The notes under the pieces: generated by a model | What the model was told of the DNA's origin: nothing | Database searches by the model: none | Seen by the model: the letters and a program-made list of their open reading frames with translations, nothing else | Made by a program: the position numbers and the translations under genes | Part shown: one piece after another, positions 48,382 to 59,715 of the stretch | Position numbering within the stretch: the stretch's first letter is position 1 | Layout: each line of letters opens with the position of its first letter | Assembly: GCF_901472535.1 (NCBI RefSeq) | Contig: NZ_LR590470.1 | Location: forward strand, 930,001-994,000 | DNA length: 64,000 nt | Direction of reading: 5' to 3' | DNA from: Sphingobacterium daejeonense | GTDB taxonomy: Bacteria > Bacteroidota > Bacteroidia > Sphingobacteriales > Sphingobacteriaceae

Positions 48382-48672
48382 ATGGATATCATCAATAATG
48401 AGGACAACCTGCAATTTGAGTTTCACCAGGATGGTGAAATTGCTAGGTTGGAGTATCGTTTTTATAAAAAAGATATTGCCATGATGCATACGGTCGTGCC
48501 AGAAAGTATGCAGGGGCAGGGGGTTGCTTCAGCTTTAGCTGAAGAGGCATTTGCCTTCGCAAAAGCCAAGAATAAGAGAGTAATGGTTTACTGCCCTTTT
48601 GTAGCTAAATACGTTAAAAAACATCCTGAACTCAGCGATCAAATCGATCGTGATTACCATCCTAATTTATAG
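48382..48672 (+). CDS. Small GNAT-like protein (YidJ/NATD1 type)
   Basis: A 96-residue protein of the short GNAT_acetyltr_2 group. It has MMHTVVPESMQGQGVASALA as the acetyl-CoA loop (Q-G-Q-G) and YCPFVAKYVKKHPEL as the typical end. These minimal acetyltransferases have few known substrates. It lies 12 bases before another GNAT gene. Confidence 0.85.
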   Translation: MDIINNEDNLQFEFHQDGEIARLEYRFYKKDIAMMHTVVPESMQGQGVASALAEEAFAFAKAKNKRVMVYCPFVAKYVKKHPELSDQIDRDYHPNL

Positions 48673-48684
48673 CCCTAAAGATTT

Positions 48685-49236
48685 ATGTCTTCCTTTTTCC
48701 CAAAATCACTTGTATTAAAGAACGGTAAACATGTTTTGATCCGAGAAGCCCAGGTTTTGGATGCTGAAAAATTATTGAAATGTATCAAGACTTATATTCC
48801 CCAAAGTGAATACGTCCCCAAATTGGAAGAAGAGATCAAAGTTACCATTGAACAGGAGCAGGATTGGATTCAATCTTTTTTGGATAGCCCTAATTCTATC
48901 TTATTATTGGCAGAATACGAAGGAGAGGTTATTGGTAATATTGACCTAACTGGAAGCAGAAGGAAAATAATGGAACATACCGCTGTTATCGGGATGGGGA
49001 TGATTTTGGAATGGAGAAATTCTGGTCTTGGATCATCGTTATTAGCCGCTGTTATAGAATGGGCAAGGAAAAATCCGATACTCGAACTCCTTTGGTTACA
49101 AGTCTATACCGATAATCAATTGGGACTTGCTCTATATGAAAAAATGGGCTTTATGGACAATGGGACCATTAAAAACTTTTTTAAGAAAGATGGTCAATAT
49201 TCTCATGTTAAAACGATGTCATTGAGCTTGAAGTAA
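48685..49236 (+). CDS. GNAT-family N-acetyltransferase
   Basis: A 183-residue acetyltransferase. It starts VLIREAQVLDAEKLLKCIK. The acetyl-CoA motif is AVIGMGMILEWRNSGLGSSL (about residues 104-123), and the end has LWLQVYTDNQLGLALYEKMG. It resembles the RimI-like branch. The substrate is not evident. It is the second of two adjacent GNAT genes. Confidence 0.85.
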   Translation: MSSFFPKSLVLKNGKHVLIREAQVLDAEKLLKCIKTYIPQSEYVPKLEEEIKVTIEQEQDWIQSFLDSPNSILLLAEYEGEVIGNIDLTGSRRKIMEHTAVIGMGMILEWRNSGLGSSLLAAVIEWARKNPILELLWLQVYTDNQLGLALYEKMGFMDNGTIKNFFKKDGQYSHVKTMSLSLK

Positions 49237-49288
49237 TAAAATTTTTACAATTATCAATTCATTAAAAATCAGGTTGTTATCATGGTTC

Positions 49289-49349
49289 TGTAGTGTATTT
49301 GTGGTGGCAAATTTAGATTTTTATTCCCTTCGAATAAGATTCTGTAGTG
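49289..49349 (+). promoter_or_regulatory. Tandem TGTAGTG motif upstream of the first GH16 gene
   Basis: TGTAGTGTATTTGT at 49289-49302 and TTCTGTAGTG at 49340-49349 place two TGTAGTG units 54 bases apart. The same pair with the same 54-base spacing is upstream of susC (54864-54924). It is probably the binding site of the locus regulator or a shared promoter element. Confidence 0.6.
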
Positions 49350-49521
49350 ACTAAGTAGGGCTTAGAATTTCCTTTAGCTTGAAAGTTTTATTGGAACTTT
49401 AATATCGGTTTTCCTGTCTGGAAATTAATATCCTTTTGGAGGAATTAAATGTTTGGATTTGGGAATTCTCAATAACCTATGTTAAAGAAAAACACAATTA
49501 AACTATAAACCAAATTTTATT

Positions 49522-50781
49522 ATGAGAATCTTTCAAATTAAATGGGCGAAGAGCGTCCCTTGGGCTATGTCCCTATTGGCAATGCTCGGTACTGTTTCTT
49601 GTAAAAAAGAGACAACAATTGCTGAGAACCAGATTGATGAGTGGAAAACTGCTGCTAGAGCTGTTACTTACAACTTGGTATGGTCAGATGAGTTCAATTA
49701 TTCAGGTCTTCCTAACAGTCAAAAATGGAGTCATGAAATCTGGGATCCTGGGCGTGTCAATAATGAGAAGCAAGCCTATACGAATCGTCTTGAAAACACA
49801 CGTGTAGAGAACGGGCACCTTGTTATCGAGGCCAGGAGGGATTGGCACAATGGTCATGAGTACACATCTGGTAGGTTAAATTCCAAAGTGGGATGGACCT
49901 ACGGCAGGATGGAGGCAAGAGTGAAAGTCCCTGCGGGATGGGGAACATGGCCGGCATTCTGGCTTTATCCAAATGATGAATCAAAATATGGCTGGAACAA
50001 TACTACCAATTATTGGTGGCCCAATTGTGGTGAAATTGATATTTTGGAACACGTTGGCAAGGATCAAAACCAAGTCCATGGATCGGTACACAGTAGGGAT
50101 TATTACTTTAGGATTGGGAATCAACGGACTGGTAAAACTTATGTAGGCGATGCGACAACTGCTTATCATGTCTATGCGGTTGAATGGTCACCTGACCGCA
50201 TTGATTTCTTTGTGGACAACAATAAATATTATACTGTTTATAATGATTATTCTGGATGGGGATCTTGGCCGTTTAACCATGATTTTCATATTATTCTAAA
50301 TCTAGCAGTAGGAGGAGACTGGGGAGGAGATCCTGATCCAAATATTTGGCCACGTAGAATGGAAGTTGATTATGTACGTGTTTATAAAATGGAGAATAAC
50401 CAATCCATTATCGGTCGTACCATTACATTGAAAGGAAATAACAATCAATTTGTAAGTGGCCAAAACGGTGAGAATCCTGTGATTTGTAACCGTCCGAATG
50501 CTCAAGCATGGGAACAATTTACGGTAGTTGATGCTGGCAATGGGAAGGTATCTTTGCGCAGTATGAACAAGTATTTGTCTTCTGAAAACGGAAATGGTCC
50601 AATGACCTGTAATCGTCCAAGTATCGGTGATTGGGAAAAATTCACTTGGGAAGTTATGCCGGATGGTAAAGTCGCATTAAGAGGTAATAATGGAAAATAT
50701 GTTTCCTCAGAAAATGGGGTCAATCCTATGACTTGCCAACGGGATAATCCACAAGCCTGGGAAACTTTTACATTTAATTAG
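49522..50781 (+). CDS. Glycoside hydrolase family 16 with C-terminal fascin-like repeats
   Basis: A 419-residue secreted enzyme. A lipoprotein-type signal ends TVSC. The GH16 domain (about 50-295) carries the catalytic E-x-D-x-x-E as GEIDILEHVG (Glu171, Asp173, Glu176), with GWGTWPAFWLYP before it. GH16 enzymes cut beta-1,3 or beta-1,3(4) glucans, or related galactans, with retention. From about 300 three repeats (KGNNNQFVSG, SMNKYLSSEN, GNNGKYVSSEN) form a fascin-like beta-trefoil, likely a sugar-binding module. It belongs with the SusC/D locus downstream by function and by the shared promoter motif. Confidence 0.9.
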   Translation: MRIFQIKWAKSVPWAMSLLAMLGTVSCKKETTIAENQIDEWKTAARAVTYNLVWSDEFNYSGLPNSQKWSHEIWDPGRVNNEKQAYTNRLENTRVENGHLVIEARRDWHNGHEYTSGRLNSKVGWTYGRMEARVKVPAGWGTWPAFWLYPNDESKYGWNNTTNYWWPNCGEIDILEHVGKDQNQVHGSVHSRDYYFRIGNQRTGKTYVGDATTAYHVYAVEWSPDRIDFFVDNNKYYTVYNDYSGWGSWPFNHDFHIILNLAVGGDWGGDPDPNIWPRRMEVDYVRVYKMENNQSIIGRTITLKGNNNQFVSGQNGENPVICNRPNAQAWEQFTVVDAGNGKVSLRSMNKYLSSENGNGPMTCNRPSIGDWEKFTWEVMPDGKVALRGNNGKYVSSENGVNPMTCQRDNPQAWETFTFN

Positions 50782-50804
50782 TATTAATAAATTCCCAAAG
50801 TTAA

Positions 50805-50832
50805 CCAGTGATCCATCGGGTCACTGGTGTTT
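50805..50832 (+). terminator. Terminator after the first GH16 gene
   Basis: CCAGTGATCC and GGGTCACTGG pair around ATC with one mismatch and are followed by TGTTTTT. It lies 24 bases beyond the stop and just before the next gene. Confidence 0.7.
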
Positions 50833-50847
50833 TTGTTATTATGTTTT

Positions 50848-51759
50848 ATGCTTTATAGAATATTATCTTTTGTTTTTTGTTTGTTGGAAATTTTCATGCT
50901 ATCCATGATCCATGGTCAGACTGACGATAAACTTGTTGTAAAAGGGACTGCCGGGTTTAGGTTGGAAAACATGGATTGGTCCATAGCCGGAAATTTACAA
51001 GGATCGAACCCCAATATCAAATCAGAGTTAAAATGGACAGATTTGGTGATTGCCGATTTTTCAGTCTCTGGCCATTATCAATTTGTGAATCGTTTTTCTG
51101 TTGAGGCTGGGGGAAGTTTTGGGAAAACGATCCGTGGAAATGTCTCTGACATAGATTATCTGGAAGATAATAGAACGAACCCTTCTTACCAGTTACATGT
51201 CAAAAATAAAAAAGGTTCAGACTACTCGGTCTTTACGCATGCAGGGTACCATTTTTATCCAAGCGAATCTTTATCGCTTGTTCCTATTTTGGGTTATAGG
51301 TTTTCCTCTCATACTTATTGGTTGTCTGATGACGGAATAGAACAAGGTGGAATCACTTTGAATAGTTCTTATAGATCTAGCTGGAAAGGTCCATATGCTG
51401 GATTTGATTTATTTTATAAACCCAATGAGAAATTAACAATACAGACCAATTTTCAATATCATCAGATCAATTATTCTGCAGATGCGAACTGGAATTTAAT
51501 GACTCAATTTGCACATCCAAAAAGTTTTGAGCATTCTGCCAAGGGGTTTCAGATTCTAGGTTCATTAACGCCAATGCTGAGAATCAATCACAAAATAAAG
51601 CTGCTCCTGGACTTAGGCTATCTTTATGCCAATACTGGAGACGGGAATGATCTATCTTTTATGGCAGATGGATCTCAAGGATATACTAGACTCAACGAAG
51701 TGTCAAGAAGTTATTGGCAAGCCCGTTTAGGCATTGTATTTAGACTGTTGAGCGATTGA
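50848..51759 (+). CDS. Outer-membrane beta-barrel protein, omptin-like
   Basis: A protein of about 303 residues. I place the start at the ATG 50848, giving a signal MLYRILSFVFCLLEIFMLSM ending near HGQ. The upstream in-frame GTG would overlap the terminator. The mature part is beta-barrel-like: SELKWTDLVIADFSVSGHYQ, then RFSVEAGGSFGKTIRGNVSD, FTHAGYHFYPSESLSLVPIL and a final phenylalanine region LGIVFRLLSD. The alternation and the WTDL and SFG-type turns recall omptin or Pom-type barrels, but the catalytic Asp/His pair of omptins is not certain. It lies between the GH16 gene and the regulator. Confidence 0.6.
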   Translation: MLYRILSFVFCLLEIFMLSMIHGQTDDKLVVKGTAGFRLENMDWSIAGNLQGSNPNIKSELKWTDLVIADFSVSGHYQFVNRFSVEAGGSFGKTIRGNVSDIDYLEDNRTNPSYQLHVKNKKGSDYSVFTHAGYHFYPSESLSLVPILGYRFSSHTYWLSDDGIEQGGITLNSSYRSSWKGPYAGFDLFYKPNEKLTIQTNFQYHQINYSADANWNLMTQFAHPKSFEHSAKGFQILGSLTPMLRINHKIKLLLDLGYLYANTGDGNDLSFMADGSQGYTRLNEVSRSYWQARLGIVFRLLSD

Positions 51760-51854
51760 CATCTCTAAAGAAAGCTAATTCAATATTTTAAAAATTTATT
51801 TTGTAATATTACACATCGAATATTAACCTATAGGTTATCCCCAATTATATTTTT

Positions 51855-54766
51855 ATGAACTATTGCTTTAGATTTTTGTTTCTGATTTTATCGATTATTT
51901 CAGTAGATAGTTTTGCTCAGGGCACAATTTCTAAACCACAGATCTTTAATTATTCAAGTAGCATATATAAGGGTGGCTTGCAGAATTGGGGAGTTGCGCA
52001 GGATTCCAAGGGAGTGATGTATTTTGGCAATAACGAGGGTTTACTTTCCTTTGACGGCAGGAATTGGCGAATTTATCCGCTTCCGAATGCCACGGTTGTC
52101 CGTTCTGTTGCTATTGATAAGAATGATAGGATTTATGTTGGAGGACAAGATGAGCTCGGATATTTTGAAGGGGATGAAAAGGGGATGCTTATTTTCCATT
52201 CTTTAAAAGATAAAATTCAAGAAGGAGAACGTTTTTTTTCTGATGTGTGGCATACCGAGATTTTGGGAGATGATATTTTCTTCCACACATCCCTCTACAT
52301 CTTTAGGCTTAGTCATAATAAAATAATTGTCGACCGGGCAAAGAGCAGCTGGCAGTTTTTGGGTCAGGTGAACGGAAAGATGTTCGCTCATGAAGCGGGA
52401 AATGGGTTTGATGCAATATGAAAATGGTATTTGGAAATCTATTCTTCAGTCTTCAGAAATCTCTTATGACGTCATCACTGATATAGCTAATTTCAATACA
52501 GATACTTTATTAATTTCAACACTTAGGAATGGTCTTTTTATCTATGCCCAAGGTACTGTTGTTCCCAAAGCGGTGAAGGGATACCCTAATTTAAATTCCC
52601 TTCGAATTTCTGGCCTTCAGGATTTGTCCAACAATCGATATGCTATTGGCACCAATTCAGGTGGCTTGTTTATTATCAACGGTGCTGGTGAGGTCATGCA
52701 GCACTATGTCTATAAAGGCGGATTACAAACGAACCATATCCGATCTATATTCACCGACAAAAATTCCAACTTATGGTTGGCAACAGATGACGGTATTGAT
52801 TACATCACTATTAACAGCAGTATAGGATATATTCAACCGGATAAAAATACTACGGTAAGTGCTTATTCGCATCTTATATTTGGCAACAGTCTATATATCG
52901 GTACTTCAAGCGGTCTTTATGCTACTGTTTTGCCCAATGGGTCACTGGGACAAGATATTGGGGATGGCGCGGGCGGATTTTAAGAAGATTGCGCATAGTG
53001 ATGGTCAAGTTTGGTCGCTCAATGAATTTAATGGCAGGCTATTAATGGCGCATGAGGACGGTAGCTTTGAGATTAAGGATGGAAATGCAAATGCCATTTA
53101 CAGATCCATTGGTACATGGATGCATAAAGCTACAACCCGAGTATTGCCCTTTGAGAGATTGATTTCAGGAACCTATGGTGGACTTTGGTTAATGGAGTTT
53201 GATGGGACAGATTTTAAGGATTTAGGTCATATTAACAAGTCGAATGAATCGTTGCGATTTATTCATTATGATGATAATGCAAACGCTGTATGGGTTTCAC
53301 ATCCTTATAGGGGAGTATCCAAGTTGTGGTTATCAAAAGATTTTAAGAATGTAATCAAAGAAAAGAGGTATACATTTCCAGAAGCAGAGTCGTCTATTCT
53401 ACATAATTATTTGTTTTTTATAAAGAATAAGGTTGTTGTCTGCAATCCCAATTTTATTTATGAGTATGATGATAGCAGCGATCAATTTGTAAAATCTGCA
53501 AGTTTGTCTGTCCTCCATGGATTGCCAATTCAATATATGAAAGAAGATAAATATGGCAATATATGGTTTGTAAGCAATAAACGTTTGAGTGTATTGGATT
53601 ACTCAAATACGAGTAAAGACAGACAATTTTTTATGAATCATTTCCCTATGCTCAATGGGAAGATTTTGGGTGGTTTTGAATCTGTGTATGTTCATGACCT
53701 AGAGAACGTGTTTATCAATGGGCAGAAAGGTGGTATTTTACTAAACTATAAAGACTATCTCGAGAAAGCTGTAAAGCCGAATGTCTTACTCAGATTAATT
53801 AAAACTTCCAATCGCGCCAAAGAAGAACAGGTTATTTTTGGTGGAAATGGTCATAAGGAGTCTAAAGAACGAAAAATACCTTATGCCTTCAATACTATAC
53901 ATTTTGAATTCAGTTCCACAAATTATGAACAGCAGGAGCAAGTGGAATATAGTTATTTGCTTGAGGGCTTAGAGACTCAATGGTCTTCTTGGAGCAACAA
54001 AGGCGAAAAAGAATATACGAATTTGAGGCCTGGGGATTATGTCTTCAAGATTAAATCTCGGAACGGGGTAGGGAACGAGTCTATTGAGGAATTTATTTCT
54101 TTTACTATCTCTCCGCCATGGTATTTGCATCCCTTGATGTTTGTGTTATATGCTATTTTCTTTATATCCTTCCCATTTTGGATATTAGCAATGCAGCGAA
54201 AAAAACTGAGGAGATTGCATCAACAGGAGTTGCAAGTTCGGCAGCTTGAGATTGAGAAGAAGGAAAAAGAAGTAATCAAGTTACGCAACCAGAACTTGGA
54301 GGCAGAAATAGGGTATATGGATAAGGAACTTGCTAATTTGACGATGAATATTATTCAACGTGGCGAGGCACTTGGTAAGATCAAGGATGGCATCAATAAA
54401 TCTATGGAGGGGTTAAAAGATCATGAGCTCAAAACTAATTTCAAGCAATTAACACGGATTATTCGTTCTGCAGAACAGACGAATGAAGATTGGGAGAAAT
54501 TTAATATCCATTTTAATCATGCCAATGAAAATTTCTTCCTTCGACTGAAAAAAGAACATCCTGAATTGACTCAAAAGGAATTGCAGTTATGTGCCTTTAT
54601 TAGGATGAATCTATCCTCCAAAGAAATCGCCCAACTGATGCATGTCACAGCAAAAGCTGTTGAAGTAAGTCGATATAGGCTTCGGAAAAAACTAAAGATT
54701 GATCCTGAAATCAACCTTTACGATTATCTTTTGGAGTTTGCTAAACCAGAAAAGTCCAATTTGTAA
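51855..54766 (+). pseudogene. Triple-tyrosine sensor with LuxR-type HTH, two frameshifts
   Basis: Three frames join to one membrane sensor-regulator of about 970 residues. It has a signal peptide (SIISVDSFAQG), then beta-propeller repeats (LQNWGVAQDSKGVMYFGNNE, IFTDKNSNLWLATDDGIDYI, DKYGNIWFVSNKRLSVLDYS). The YYY domain follows (YSYLLEGLETQWSSWSNKGE), then one membrane helix, a coiled coil and a LuxR-type HTH (LTQKELQLCAFIRMNLSSKE, then AKAVEVSRYRLRKKL). Shifts lie near 52405 (GGG run) and 52970. It probably senses a glucan breakdown product in the periplasm and directly activates the locus. No histidine kinase is seen. Confidence 0.85.
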
Positions 54767-54863
54767 ACCGATTATTTTGTAATAATCCTTAAAAATACGC
54801 TAAAATTTAAAAAACGTAGTGAGTGATTTTATTGCGTTGATAATCAGTGTTTAACCATCTTGA

Positions 54864-54924
54864 TGTAGTGTATTTGTAGGATGGTAAAATATTCGAATGA
54901 GTCAATTTTTTCTCTTCTGTAGTG
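54864..54924 (+). promoter_or_regulatory. Tandem TGTAGTG motif upstream of susC
   Basis: TGTAGTGTATTTGT at 54864-54877 and TTCTGTAGTG at 54915-54924 repeat the motif pair seen before the GH16 gene, again 54 bases apart. It lies about 105 bases before the susC start. Confidence 0.6.
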
Positions 54925-55029
54925 GTGATTGTTTGGGCTAAAAAGTACATCATGTTTTTCTCTCAGATAACTTTGGAATATCATCTCAGGTCATAACCAA
55001 GCCTTTGATGTTTTTTCAAATTTATAACC

Positions 55030-58000
55030 ATGTTTAATTATTTTCCATTTATGAGATTTAAAATTTTGCATGCATTTCTATTGATTTGTATGTGTATTTC
55101 TGCGACGGATTTGATGGCTCAGACTTTATCAATCCGCGGGCAGGTTACGTCTTCAACCACTGGGGAGCCCATCTCTGGGGTAACTGTAACCGTTGAAGGA
55201 AAGAGGCAGGCAACGAGTACCAATGCAACCGGCCAATATACCCTTGAATTTCCTGGTGAAAGTGCAGTAGTGAGATTTTCACAGATAGGCAAGATCTCCC
55301 AACAAATTGAGGTGAACCAATCTGGAGTGTACAACATTCAATTGGAAGACGGTTTGGATGAGCTAGAAGAAATTGTAGTCGTAGGTTTATGGTACTCAGA
55401 AAAAGAGTGTGGTAACTGGGGCTATAAGTAGTGTTAAGGGCAGCGATCTCGAAACTATGCCGGTAACTCGTTTGGAGCAATCACTTCAAGGTCGAGCTTC
55501 AGGATTGACGATTGCATCTAATTCAGGTGAACCTGGAGCATCATCAACCATTCGGATTCGTGGATTTACAACCTTTGGAAATAATAACCCTTTGTGGGTC
55601 GTAGATGGCGTTGTCGTGGATGCTGGTGGTATAGGTTACTTAAACCAATCAGATATCGAGTCTATTGAGGTTTTAAAGGATGCATCCTCACAAGCAATTT
55701 ATGGAGCTAGAGCTGCTGCGGGAGTTATCTTAGTAACAACAAAGAAAGGTGCTCAAGGAGCTATCCGCATTAATTATAATACATTTTTGGGAAGTTCGGC
55801 ACCGGCAAGAAAACTAAGTTTGTTGAATGCTACGGAATATGCTACCCTTAGAAATGAAGCTGCCCTTGCTGCAGGAAATGCATTACCTTTTAGCGATCCT
55901 GCGTCATTAGGAGAAGGTACTGATTGGCAGGAGCATATTTTCAACAGAAATGCATTCCGCCAAAACCATGAATTAAGTATCAGTGGTGGTAACGAGGTTT
56001 CTACCTTCTATACATCATTTGGTTTGTTGACTCAGGAAGGAATTGTTGCTTCTGAAATATCCAATTATAAAAGAAATAATATCCGTTTGAATTCGGAGCA
56101 TAAGGTTGCAAAATGGCTAAAATTTGGTCAGAACCTAGGTTATTCGCATGAAAGGGGACAAGGTGTGGGAAATACAAACAGTGAGTTTGGAGGGCCATTA
56201 TCTTCAGCAATCAACCTCGATCCTACAACTCCATTAATTATTACCGATCCTACGATTATCAACAATCCTAGTCTACCATATTCAACTCAAGCTGTACCAC
56301 GTGATCCAAACGGAAATCCATATGGTATTTCTCAATATGTTGCTCAAGAAATGTCAAATCCTCTTGCTTACATCCAAACAAGATTGGGCAATTATGGATG
56401 GTCTGATAATATTGTTGGTAATGTATATGGTGAAATTGAACCTATCAAAGGCTTGAAAATCCGTTCGACACTAGGTTCAAAATTATCATTTTGGGGGCAT
56501 GAGAGTTTCACGCCAGTATATTACCTGAATGCTGTAATGCAAAGAGCTCAAAATGATTTTACACGTGGAACAAATAGAGGTTTTGATTGGAACTTAGAAA
56601 ATACAATCTCCTATCAATATAGCTTGCAGGATCATAATTTCATGGCTTTAATTGGACAGGGTGCATATTATGACAATCGTGCCAGAGGAATAAATGTGAC
56701 TTATTTTGATATTCCTGTTAATAATTTTGATGATGCATCATTGAACTATACTATTCCTGCAGATCAGAAGAATTCTTCAGGTTATGAGAATGTTGGTCAT
56801 ACTGTTTCTTCCCTTTTTGCCAGGTTGAATTACAACTATAAAGAAAAATACTTGGTTGAAGGATTGATCAGGAGAGATGGATCTTCACGTTTTGGTTCTA
56901 ACAACAAATACGGGGTTTTTCCATCATTTTCATTGGGTTGGGTCGTTAGTAAGGAGGATTTCTTGATGGACAATCCCAATATCAGCATGTTAAAAATTCG
57001 TGGTGGTTATGGAGTTGTGGGTAATGATAATATCGGCGACTTTGCTTATTTATCAACCATTGGGGGTGGCCGTAATTATACGATTGGGTTAACAGACATT
57101 TATACGGTGGGTAATAGCCCCAATGCACCTTCCAATCCGGATTTGAGATGGGAGCAGACCAGCCAGGCCAATATTGGACTGGAGATGAGTTTTTTAACGA
57201 ATTTCACGTTGACGTTTGATTGGTTTAACAAAGTAACGACTGGCATCCTTCAGAATCCACGCATACCAGGTTATGTTGGAGCAATTGGAAACCCTGCGGC
57301 CAATGTTGCAGATATGAAGAATACAGGGGTTGAATTAGAACTTGGCTATAAAAACAGATTAGGTGCAGTTAATTTCTCGGTTAATGGTAATGCTTCGTAT
57401 TTAAGGAATGAGGTTACAGACATTGGTGCTGGGGTTAGTTTCTTGAATGGTGCTGGATTCCAAGCTTCCACCTACAATATTACGCGTACAATGGTAGGGC
57501 AGCCTTTCAATTCTTTTTATGGATTTAGAACGATGGGTATATTTCAAAACCAAGCAGAAATTGAAGCTTATAAGAACTCGGAAGGAGGGTTGATACAGCC
57601 GAATGCTCGCCCGGGTGATTTCAAGTGGGCAGATTTGGATGAAAATGGGGTCATTGATGCCAATGATAGAACATTCATTGGTGATCCAACTCCGAATTGG
57701 ACCTTCGGATTTACCGTAAACTTGGAATGGAATAATTTTGATGCTTTGATTTTTGGGCAAGGAGTTGCTGGCAATAAGGTTTTTCAAGGCTTGCGCAGGT
57801 TAGATATCAATAATGCGAATTATTCGACTCGTGCATTAGGAAGATGGACAGGTGAAGGTAGTTCGAATGATTTTCCACGCTTAACAGATGCTGATGCGAA
57901 CAATAATTTCACAAATCCTTCTGAATTCTACTTGGAGGATGGCAGCTATTTTCGATTGAAAACTGTTCAGATTGGTTATTCACTTCCAAGAAGCTTGTCA

Positions 58001-58171
58001 AATAGAATTGGCCTTCAAAAGATCAGGCTATATGCCATGGCTGAGAACCTAATGACGTTCACGAAATATACGGGATTTGATCCAGAGATTGGTGGTGGAA
58101 TCATGAGTATAGACCGCGGTATCTATCCGCAAGCAAGGTCTTATATGTTCGGACTTAATGTTGCATTTTAA
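55030..58171 (+). pseudogene. susC: SusC/RagA-type TonB-dependent receptor, frameshifted
   Basis: The locus encodes an outer-membrane glycan importer of about 1047 residues. The first frame (55030-55431) has a signal peptide and a carboxypeptidase-regulatory-like domain (LSIRGQVTSSTTGEPISGVT, then EEIVVVG). One extra T near 55387 shifts the frame. The second frame (to 58171) holds the plug ([40 protein letters not shown]) and the barrel, ending in YMFGLNVAF with the terminal phenylalanine. Removing the T restores [16 protein letters not shown]. It pairs with SusD 12 bases downstream. Its promoter carries the tandem motif. Confidence 0.93.
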
Positions 58172-58183
58172 TCTAGAATTGTA

Positions 58184-59704
58184 ATGAAATTATATAATAA
58201 ATTATTCTTAGTACTTATCGCATTTTCGACACTTGGTCAATCTTGTTCGGACAGCTTTTTGGAACTAAAACCTAGGGGTACTGATTTAGAAGAGAATTAC
58301 TACCGGAATCGCCAAGAGGCATACAATGGTCTTGTTGCGGTGTACGATGTTGTGGGATTCCAGAGTTCAAGTTATGTTACTAAAATATTGGCTGCATCAG
58401 CGGCATCGGATGATCATTCAGCTGGTGGTGGTGGGTCATCAGACTTACCAAATATCCAAGCATGGTCCAACTATACGGTTAGTCCGGCAGTAGGTCCTCA
58501 GGAAGACCTTTGGCGAAGAGGGTATATGGGAATCATGAGAGCCAACGTATTACTTCAGAAGTTGCCAGATATTCCTATGGGAGATGATGAGAAGGCTAGA
58601 TTTACTGCTGAAGCCAAGTTCTTGAGAGCCTATTTCTATTTTGACCTGATTCGTTATTTCCGGAATATTCCTTTGATTTTATCTCCTTTGGTGGGCGATG
58701 CTATTTATCAGACTACGCAAGCGGCACCACAAGAGGTTTATAACGCCATGGAAAAAGATTTGACGGAAGCGATTCCTGTTTTGCCTATCAATCTAAACTT
58801 AAGTACGGAAGCTGGTAGAGCGTCACAGGGTACTGCTAGAGCATTATTGGGCAAGGTTTATTTACAACAGGAAAAATTTACGCAAGCGGCGGATCAGTTT
58901 AAGGAAGTTAATGGTGAGCCTGGGCAAACCAGCAAATATGGTTATAAGTTATTGTCAAATTATGCAGACCTGTTTAAGGTAAGCAATAAATTCAATTCGG
59001 AGTCTATCCTGGAAATTTCATTCACCAATACCTCTGTTGGGGATTGGGGTTGTATTGACTGTACAGAGGGTAACATCTTAAACATCATGATCGGGCCCCG
59101 TGGATATGCAGCAGGTGCGGGGGCACCCGATTATGTAGCAGGATGGGGATTTTTACCTTTGACGAATGGTCTTGTAGACTTGATCAAAGGAGATCCTAGA
59201 TATCCATATACAGTGGCAGATATGCATCAATTGCAAGCAAATGGTTCGGCATCATATACACCAGGTTATATGGATACGGGTTATTTCTTAGAGAAATATG
59301 CTGGTCGAGAATCCAATCGATGGACTGGTGCAGGTTCTTTTGAGTTAAATTTCCCACAGAATATATATGATATACGTCTTGCAGATACTTATTTATTGGA
59401 AGCTGAGGCCTTGGTTCGTGGAAGTGGAAATACAGCTAGAGCTGCAGCTTTATTGAATGCTGTTCGTTCTCGAGTAGGTTTAGGCGCAGTAGCGGCAACC
59501 TTTGAAAATATAAAAAGAGAGCGTAGGCTAGAATTAGCTGGTGAAGGTCATCGTTGGTTTGACTTGGTCCGTTGGGGAGATGCAGCAGCAGCGTTATCTA
59601 GCAAAGGTTTTGTGGCAGGTAAGCACGAAGTATTGCCGATTCCATTGTTAGAGCTGGATAATACACAGTTGGAGCAGAATAAAGAGTATGGGGGTACTAA
59701 ATAA
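58184..59704 (+). CDS. susD: SusD/RagB-type starch-binding-like lipoprotein
   Basis: A 506-residue surface lipoprotein. The signal ends FSTLGQSC. The helical TPR-like scaffold begins DSFLELKPRGTDLEENYYRN and includes the family end motif IKRERRLELAGEGHRWFDLV, then the tail PIPLLELDNTQLEQNKEYGG. SusD proteins cap the SusC transporter and bind glycan at the cell surface. The frame is intact, and the gene is 12 bases after susC. The Glu-Arg-Arg-x-Glu-Leu motif is the strongest family evidence. Confidence 0.95.
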   Translation: MKLYNKLFLVLIAFSTLGQSCSDSFLELKPRGTDLEENYYRNRQEAYNGLVAVYDVVGFQSSSYVTKILAASAASDDHSAGGGGSSDLPNIQAWSNYTVSPAVGPQEDLWRRGYMGIMRANVLLQKLPDIPMGDDEKARFTAEAKFLRAYFYFDLIRYFRNIPLILSPLVGDAIYQTTQAAPQEVYNAMEKDLTEAIPVLPINLNLSTEAGRASQGTARALLGKVYLQQEKFTQAADQFKEVNGEPGQTSKYGYKLLSNYADLFKVSNKFNSESILEISFTNTSVGDWGCIDCTEGNILNIMIGPRGYAAGAGAPDYVAGWGFLPLTNGLVDLIKGDPRYPYTVADMHQLQANGSASYTPGYMDTGYFLEKYAGRESNRWTGAGSFELNFPQNIYDIRLADTYLLEAEALVRGSGNTARAAALLNAVRSRVGLGAVAATFENIKRERRLELAGEGHRWFDLVRWGDAAAALSSKGFVAGKHEVLPIPLLELDNTQLEQNKEYGGTK

Positions 59705-59715
59705 TTGACTGAATT

